This document shows, piece by piece, positions 57,725-64,000 of a stretch of 64,000 bases of DNA (positions are counted from its first letter, which is position 1; every line of letters starts with the position of its first letter). Location of the stretch: contig CM045739.1 of assembly GCA_024760905.1 (NCBI GenBank), positions 1,208,501 through 1,272,500 of the forward strand. Direction: 5' to 3'. The translations under genes were made by a program, and so were the position numbers. Below the pieces are notes generated by a model, which was given only the letters and a program-made list of their open reading frames with translations, made no database searches and was not told the origin of the DNA. Source of the DNA: Plotosus lineatus (lineage: Eukaryota; Chordata; Actinopteri; Siluriformes; Plotosidae).

Positions 57725-59180
57725 CACCATATTAAAGGTGTACAGAATCGCCCGCAATTCAGCAGTGAATATACTGTAGATGCTCCATCCAAACTCCGCA
57801 CCTGAACACTGTGTCTCCTACTTACTCCAGCGGCTGCCACTTTATCCTGGTCCTTAGAGTCATCGGTGTAAATTGAGTTATAGTCCCTGTAAGCATCTTT
57901 CAACTCATTAAATCTAACTTTAAAATCTAAAGGATCTGTAGAACCCTGAGGATATTGTGACAATGACAGATTGATTACAGGTCTTTCCAACTGCCATGGT
58001 GGAACCTCTGGTACAGCATGTTGCTTTATATTGTCGAACCTCGGGCATACCTTATTCAGAGATTCTTTAATCCTTAATACAAAGGAGCAAATTGCTGTAG
58101 GATTTTTAATGAAAAGTTGTTCATTTATGACACTGAAGACTTTCTCATAGGCAGGGTTATTTTTGTTGGCTTTAAGTTTAAGAGCGTACTGCAATGCTAG
58201 CTTTTCTCTACGCAGATGCATGAGCAATTCACCCGCTTCAACATGTAAACTAGAGCTAGGTGAAGTTCTGAAAGCTCCAAAGCATATTTTAAGAGCTTGG
58301 TTTTGAATGGTTTCTAGTTTCCATAAATAAGACTTCTGAGCGGAACCATAGATTATGGAGCCATAATCTAATTTTGATCTGATAAGAGATCTATGAAGTC
58401 TTAATAATACTTTGCAGTCAGCTCCCCAATCCTCTTTAGATACCACTTTTAACAAATTTAAAGACTTTTCACATTTTGTTCTTAAATAGTCAATATGTGC
58501 CTTGAAATTTTCTTGTCGAAGATGATATTGCCTTTTAATGTAAGTTCTGGATCATGATGTACTTTTCGTTTGTTACAAAAATGAATACGGTTTTTGACTG
58601 GGAAAATTTGAAACCATTGTTGTCTGCTGATGTTTGTATTTTATTAAAGCATAATTGCAGTTGCCTCTCAATAGTGTTAATATTTTTCGACCTGAAGCTT
58701 ATAGCAATGTCATCAACAAATAAAGAATTTTCAGTGCCCCCTTTCCCAGATTTTACAATACTATTTATTTTCACACTAAACAATAAAATACTACCTTGGG
58801 GAAACGCCCATTTCCTGTTTATGAGGGGAGGAAAAGGTGTTCCCAATGCGAACTCTAAAACATCTGTCGGATAAAAAGTTTTTAATAAATATAGGCATTC
58901 TACCACGAAGGCCCATTTCATGAAGATCTTTTAGAATTCCATGTTTCCACGTAGTATCATAAGCCTTCTCTAAATCAAAGAAAACAGAAACCATATGTTC
59001 CCCTCTAACAAATGCATTTCGGATGTTTGATTCAAGAGAAACTAAGTGATCGATAGTATTTCTAAAATGTCTAAAACCACTTTGTGATTTTGAGAGTAGT
59101 TGGTTCTTTTCAAGAAACCAAACAAGGCGATTGTTAATCATTCGTTCCATGGTTTTACATAAACAGCTAGAAAGGGCTGA
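57725..59180 (-). mobile_element. I-clade (Nimb-like) LINE, RT and RNase H N-half
   Basis: RT: KSQSGFRHFRNTIDHLVSLE, VSVFFDLEKAYDTTWKHGIL, SLFVDDIAISF (catalytic); then ALKICFGAFRTSPSSSLHVE, IYTDDSKDQDK and FTAELRAILYTFNMVSS, where the chromovirus interrupts. 5'-truncated near 59180. Confidence 0.85.
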
Positions 59181-59183
59181 AAT

Positions 59184-59620
59184 TTCGTCTCCTGCATCTT
59201 TGGGTCTGACTGATATGCATATTTTCTCTTTCTACTTTTTATGTCGCACACAGTCGACTCATCAATGATGTAATGGCGAGCCACAGACGCAAACTTTCAC
59301 CCTTCTTTTAATAAATATAGAAGCTTAACTTTCTCACTAACTGTCATCATTTTCCTTTTCTTTGTCAGTTCACTAGATGATCTTCCTGTGTATCAGTTGG
59401 ACCCAAATATGCAGGAGACCTTTTACGATGAAACAAAGACTTTTATTGAGCTCAGGTGAAGCACTGGGGTGCGGGACAATCGTGTTCACTGTAGTGGCGA
59501 GGGAAAAAAACAGTGTCGAGCACGGAGCTCCTCTGGCACGCTGATTGTTCAGTGAATTCAGGTGCGCTCTCTGGATTTTGCCTGCAAGTAACGGCCTCAC
59601 CAGTGTATATCAGGGATGGG
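59184..59620. mobile_element. Fragments of Ty3/gypsy-type LTRs
   Basis: CTCCTGCATCTTTGGGTC on the plus strand (59187) and its inverse-type partner GGACCCAAATATGCAGGAGA (59399) with AATAAAAG on the minus strand. Two degraded LTR ends in opposite orientation. Confidence 0.45.
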
Positions 59621-60670
59621 AATTTTCCGCCAATCGGCGGACTTCCGCCTTTTTGTAAGTCAAATGGGTCATTTTTGAGATCGATGCAAATTCGGTGTAG
59701 AAATCTGGGGGGGGTGGGGGTTTATTGCCATCATCACTGGTCATCTGGTCATATAATATCCAAATACGTGAGGTGCTACCCTTGTTTTGTTTATCTGTGT
59801 GATTGTTGATATCGCCTAGTGGACTGAAACACAGCTGGTTCTGGTTTATATATACGTGTCAGGCATCATAATATGATATGCCAGTCTGGTCATCTTGTCG
59901 TGGGCCCGTGGCACATTTGCTCTCTGTCATTTGCTTATACTCGCGAACTTCATCAGGAAAGTAGATGTGACTGGGAAAGTTTTGTGCACATACTGTGACG
60001 ACTTAATCTACTCTGCCAGCAGTGATCACTAGTGGGAGATACTGTACCCAGAATTAAGTAAATTGATGAAGGCAGTTCTGTCTATTTTCCATGGGCCAGC
60101 TGTGGAAGGTCCATTCAGCTCATGTGTAAGAAGCCAAGCACAGCTGGCAAGCAAAACACAAATGGACAGAATGAACTTCAACATACTTCTCAACTCTGAC
60201 GCATCAAGCGTGAGACTCTCTTTCTGCTTCTGGCTGCGGGATCCTTTACCGTAAAATCCGATACATACGCGCACTTAATAACTAAAGGTTGTGAAACTTG
60301 CTCAGATGATGTTTTCATTTACTAATGTAGTTAAATGTAGATTTAGTTAGAATTGTTAATAAGTTTCAGTTTGTAATTCCATGTATTGTTGCAATGTTGC
60401 TGCACAGGATACTCGCCATCTATATGAGTAGATTTGTTAACATGGTTGATTAGTTTCAGTTTGTAAAGTTTCAGTGTGTAGTTGCAAGGTTGATGCATAT
60501 GATACATGCCATCTATCAGCAAACACAGCAAAGATTATTATGAAGAATTATTTGGATAAAACATCAAAAAAGAGAAATGTTACAAATACTTTACTTTAGC
60601 CAACCTTATTTTTGATATGTTATTAGTTTACACTTCATATTTCATTATTTATTTCATTGAATATTTCATT
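59621..60670 (+). other. Possible decayed hAT-like coding fragment
   Basis: The short frame 60063-60254 (MMKAVLSIFHGPAVEGPFSS) resembles C-terminal pieces of hAT-derived proteins. No intact ORF, no clear ends. Low certainty. Confidence 0.3.
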
Positions 60671-60689
60671 TACATTACATTATTAAATT

Positions 60690-60800
60690 AAGAGTAAATT
60701 GAGCAAATTTATGTCACATGTGTGTATCGACCTGGTAGCCCTTCGCATTAATTGGTACCCAAGAAGTAGCTGTCAGTTTCAAAAAGGTTGGTGATCCCTG
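60690..60800. mobile_element. hAT MITE fragment
   Basis: Matches the right half of the 20808-21149 MITE (TGTGTATCGACC..., AGGTTGGTGATCCCTG). Confidence 0.75.
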
Positions 60801-60849
60801 GGTTATACTCTTTGGTCACTTAAAAATATTTTCAATTAAGCTCCTTTTT

Positions 60850-61060
60850 GTAAGTATAACCCCAAACCTTTTGGGGGGGCTTTGCCCCCCTGAACCCCCC
60901 ACAGGGGCGCTGGCCCCACACCCCCGCAGGGGGCCTATGTGGCCCCCTTGACCCCTGTGAATTTTTCCTCCTTTTCCATAAAGGCCTGGTCTCATCCCTG
61001 GTGTATGAAGAGAGAGAGATAAATGTTGCCAACTAGCACAGACCATAACACTTCCTGGGC
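60850..61060. other. GC-rich block with LTR-like end
   Basis: C/G runs such as GGGGGGGCTTTGCCCCCC; CCTATGTGGCCCCCTTGACC is the near-inverse of 17700-17727. Ends in AGCACAGACCATAACA, shared with LTR ends here. Confidence 0.4.
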
Positions 61061-61671
61061 GTTTTGGGGCCATTTTGAAGGCCTTAGTGTATTTAAAGGT
61101 ACTTAGGAACACAAAGAGAGAACTTAGGCACTTGGCTGGAGAACTGTTGATCCATAGCGTAGACGAACTTACAATGCGGCTCAATCACAAAAACAGGAAG
61201 CCCCATGTGTTGGAAGCTGGGAAATATAATCTCGACCAATCAGCTTGCTGGATTCACAGCCAATCAGAGAACACTCAAGTCAAGCTGGAGAACAGAACAT
61301 TTTGGGTAGCATAGTTGAATATAGTGTGCATAAATTTTGAATACTGTACTTTAATCTTTTTAATTTCCCAATGGGAAATCCACGATATTGCGGGGACGCG
61401 AAGTAGGAAAAGCGAAGTGGTGGGGGATGACTGTAAATCATGGTCTACAGTCAAATTGATTTTCATTATCTCGCTAGTTCACGCTTCAATTCATGCAGCT
61501 TTAGTGGATCGCGTTTGTTTTTGTTTTTTTAAATATTCATTGAATTAAAAAATAAGGAAATTAAAGAAGAATGGGGGGTAAAGTTAAGGAAAACGCCACA
61601 AAAAAAGGCCAATTATGCAAAAAAAAAAAACCCAAAAAACAAAAACCAACCCTAAGTCCCCATCAAAATTA

Positions 61672-61924
61672 CAGTGGCGCCTCGGTACTTGACCATAATT
61701 TGCTCCAGATGGCTGGCCGAATTCCGATTTGTTCGAATTCTGAATTCGCTTTTCCCATTACAAATAATGTAAATGGTCTTAATCCATTCCATTGTCTTTT
61801 GAACAGAAGTTAACGGGACTGTAACTCATACCATAGGTCTACAAATTAAGTGAAATAATTATTGAATACAATACACTATGTTGTGTTCTGTGTTGTGAGA
61901 GACTCTGGTTTTGGTGTCTCTCTT

Positions 61925-61966
<42 letters not shown>

Positions 61967-62956
61967 CCACACACATCTCCCGTGTGTGATCTTCTAGCCC
62001 TTCTATGACGCCAGGAACATTCAGCCGGACCAAAAAATGCAGGACACAGAGTGTAATGAAAACGGATGCACTTTATTCTTCACAGGGAAGGCACTAGAGC
62101 ACAGGGAAATCGCGGATGCGAAGAAACACAGATATCAAACTAAAACGGTAACTGGTGCAGCATGGACCTGAGAGCCAGAGATCACAGGGAAGAGGGACAA
62201 TCTTCTAGCACCAGGAGGAACAGTACTAGTCTTTATAGCTCGTGATTAAGTGGAATCAGGTGTGTTGGTTTAGTGCTCCACCCATGTGACAGCAAAGCCC
62301 CTCTCCAACGTGCAAAGAAAGTGTGTGTATGTGTGTGTGTGTGTGTGTGAGAGAGAGCGGCCAAAACCAGAGTCTCTCACAACACAGACCATAACACACT
62401 AAAATAAAAACCACAGTGCAGCTAAAGCATAACAATAAAGATAAGAATTTTTACCTTTGTCGTGGTGAGCAGTTGGCATACGTAAATGTTGGAGAGGGAG
62501 CGAGGTGGAGGATTCCCTTCCATAACAGCTTCATGTAAATCAGCCAAAAGGTGGCTTTTTCTCTTGCTACTTGCTTTGTGGATGACTCTTCTTCAGGATG
62601 TCCCTTTCTTTTCTTGAAGAACATTTCTAGCGTGGCTTGTTTCTGCCTTCTTTTCAAAACCTTATGTAAGTGGCTCATGACCTCATCCTTAAAGGTGTCC
62701 ACAGCCATACATAGTGTCAACAACTTCCGGACTCCCCCAGAACAGCGCTAGCTTTATCAGGGTGATACATAGTATCAACAACTTCCGGACTCCCGGAAAG
62801 CGTGCATTTCCCCTCCCTCTCTGTCTTGTTTTTTCTTGTGCTTTTTTAGCGTTTGACTTCTGGATTTTGGTCGACTTCTGGGACAAAAGAAAAAATTCCA
62901 GGACTTTTTGGTCGAATTCCATTTTGTTCAACCTCTAATGCGTTCGAGTACCGAGG
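61672..62956 (-). mobile_element. Tigger-like element family W, copy 2, with an LTR inside
   Basis: Ends CAGTGGCGCCTCGGTACTTG and ACCGAGGCTCCACTG. Minus-strand C-terminal coding remnant LHKVLKRRQKQATLEMFFKK (about 62610-62680). An LTR of the 24238-24790 family occupies about 62020-62396, with a (CA)n at 61938-61964. Confidence 0.7.
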
Positions 62957-63129
62957 CTCCACTGCACTTACATTTTTATGTGAGGTGCGCATCTGAGTGC
63001 ATGCGCGCGTATCTGTGTGCACCTGTGTGTGTGTATTTATATTTTATTTAAATCTGATGCATTACTTTTGAATGTTTGATTATTATAAGCATTTATAGTT
63101 TCGAATATGTATTTATTGATATTATATAT

Positions 63130-63255
63130 ACACATAAATGTATGTGTACGTAAGTCGGGGGGGGGGGGGGGTGTTGATCCTACTTTGCGGAATTTGGCAG
63201 TCGTGGGGGATCTTGGTCCCAATTAACCATGGAAAGTGAGGGATCCCTGTACTGC
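63130..63255. mobile_element. Possible small Tigger-type remnant
   Basis: A G-run (63157-63171) and an end AAGTGAGGGATCCCTGTACT resembling pogo/Tigger termini. The partner end was not found. Confidence 0.3.
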
Positions 63256-63262
63256 ATTTTTC

Positions 63263-63268
63263 TTTATT
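63263..63268 (-). terminator. ppox: Candidate ppox polyadenylation signal AATAAA
   Basis: Minus-strand AATAAA about 100 nt past the ppox stop codon, a plausible 3' UTR length. Cleavage site not seen. Confidence 0.5.
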
Positions 63269-63369
63269 AGATAAAATTTCACAATGATCAGATACAAAAC
63301 TTCTCATAAAGGAATTTCATGAAGCCCAGTGCAGGTTCAAATGTGTTACAGATACAGCTTATTAAACAA

Positions 63370-63512
63370 TTAATGCATTTCACATCCTCCAACAAGGGCC
63401 TCTGCTGCAGTTCGTCCACTAAAGATGACATCATTAACAGAGACGCCGTCAAACGAAGCTCCAATCAGCGCGAGAGGAAGAGCGTGATCCCTGATGTACC
63501 GCCTCATCGAAT
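63370..63512 (-). CDS. ppox: ppox terminal coding exon
   Basis: Protoporphyrinogen oxidase oxidises protoporphyrinogen IX to protoporphyrin IX on the mitochondrial inner membrane, the penultimate step of heme synthesis, using FAD. This exon encodes the C-terminal FAD-binding tail: LPLALIGASFDGVSVNDVIF, then SGRTAAEALVGGCEMH and stop TAA (63372-63370). It matches the family's [26 protein letters not shown] tail. Acceptor TTTCAG; 46 codons after a split codon. The rest of the gene lies beyond the right edge, so ppox is upstream of smarcc1 in the same orientation. Confidence 0.92.
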
Positions 63513-63635
63513 CTGAAAGGACGGAACCAGAATTCTTCTTCTTATGATTATTATTATTAATAATAATATCATTATTATCATGATGATAATTTTTAGTGAT
63601 GATGGATACTTTTTGTAAAATAACAATTATCTCAC

Positions 63636-63678
63636 CAAGTCGCTTCCAGTGTCCAAGTTGATATTGTGGAATGCAGTT
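63636..63678 (-). CDS. ppox: ppox penultimate coding exon
   Basis: A 43-nt exon encoding NCIPQYQLGHWKRL plus one base; the human counterpart reads NCIPQYTLGHWQKL. Acceptor TTTTCAG, donor GTGAGA. The phase joins the terminal exon exactly. Confidence 0.93.
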
Positions 63679-64000
63679 CTGAAAACACACACACACACAG
63701 TTTATGTACAGGTCCGAGTTACTCTTATGCATATTGAAATTTTGGCTGGTGTTCTCGAACTTCTGTATTGTTTCAACAGTGGTGATAAAACACTTGTTCT
63801 CTCTTCTGCTCTCTCTCTCTCTCTCTCTCTCTCTCGCTCTCTCTCTCACGGGGTTGTGACGGTGAGCTCAATCGGTGATTGCTGGAGGTGAATCATGGTG
63901 AATGGTCCAGAGGAACTATAAACACGCGGAATTGAAATGCACTGCAGTGTTTCGATAAAGTGGGAAGAGTTAAGATCAGAAAACTTTAAGTCCATTTTCC

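Noticed and set aside
60816..61184. Minus-strand 122-aa ORF near the GC-rich block
   Set aside because: No domain; spans repeat boundaries and GC runs.

Overview
This is nuclear DNA from a vertebrate, almost certainly a teleost fish. It holds short conserved exons with GT/AG borders in very long introns. It also holds a repeat complement typical of fish: an endonuclease+RT LINE of RTE type, a Rex3-like LINE, an L2-type LINE, an I-clade LINE with RNase H, Tc1 elements with doubled repeats in each inverted end, pogo/Tigger elements, hAT elements and a chromodomain Ty3/gypsy retrotransposon. No species is assigned.

Two host genes are present, both on the minus strand. The main one is smarcc1 (BAF155, core scaffold of SWI/SNF chromatin remodellers). 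I placed 24 coding exons from the ATG at 43267 to 9458. They join to exactly 889 codons without a frame break, covering the N-terminal module, SWIRM domain, SANT domain and acidic linker. The coiled-coil and Pro/Gln-rich C-terminal exons are not in the window and must lie to the left. The second gene is ppox (protoporphyrinogen oxidase), of which only the last two coding exons (63370-63678) are inside. A TE-free promoter of about 150 bp, with NRF1-type and TCTCGCGA motifs, sits upstream of the smarcc1 ATG.

The rest is mostly transposable elements, heavily nested. 1-8563: a Tigger element inserted at a TA inside an RTE LINE, and itself carrying another RTE LINE, a Tigger MITE and two Tc1 copies. 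9458-19104: smarcc1 exons 24-17, with a full-length RTE in intron 20. 19105-23540 (intron 16): a long degenerate TG tract hit by hAT MITEs, a SINE, a Tc1 end and an unassigned 1.24-kb transposon. 24018-27870: exons 15-8, with an inverted LTR pair and a 5'-truncated LINE in intron 14. 27871-37983 (intron 7): hAT, Tigger, a nearly intact RTE and MITEs. 37984-43267: exons 7-1, with a Tigger copy that contains a foldback and a SINE. 43425-63250: a TE-packed intergenic region, including an I-clade LINE split by a chromovirus whose left LTR is split by an L2 LINE.

The most interesting pattern is a family relationship. A tRNA-headed SINE carries both a piece of the RTE LINE's 5' region and its 3' tail. 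One RTE copy also has a tRNA-like sequence abutting its 5' end. RTE and SINE insertions here share target duplications of about 12-18 bp, as expected if the SINE uses the RTE machinery.
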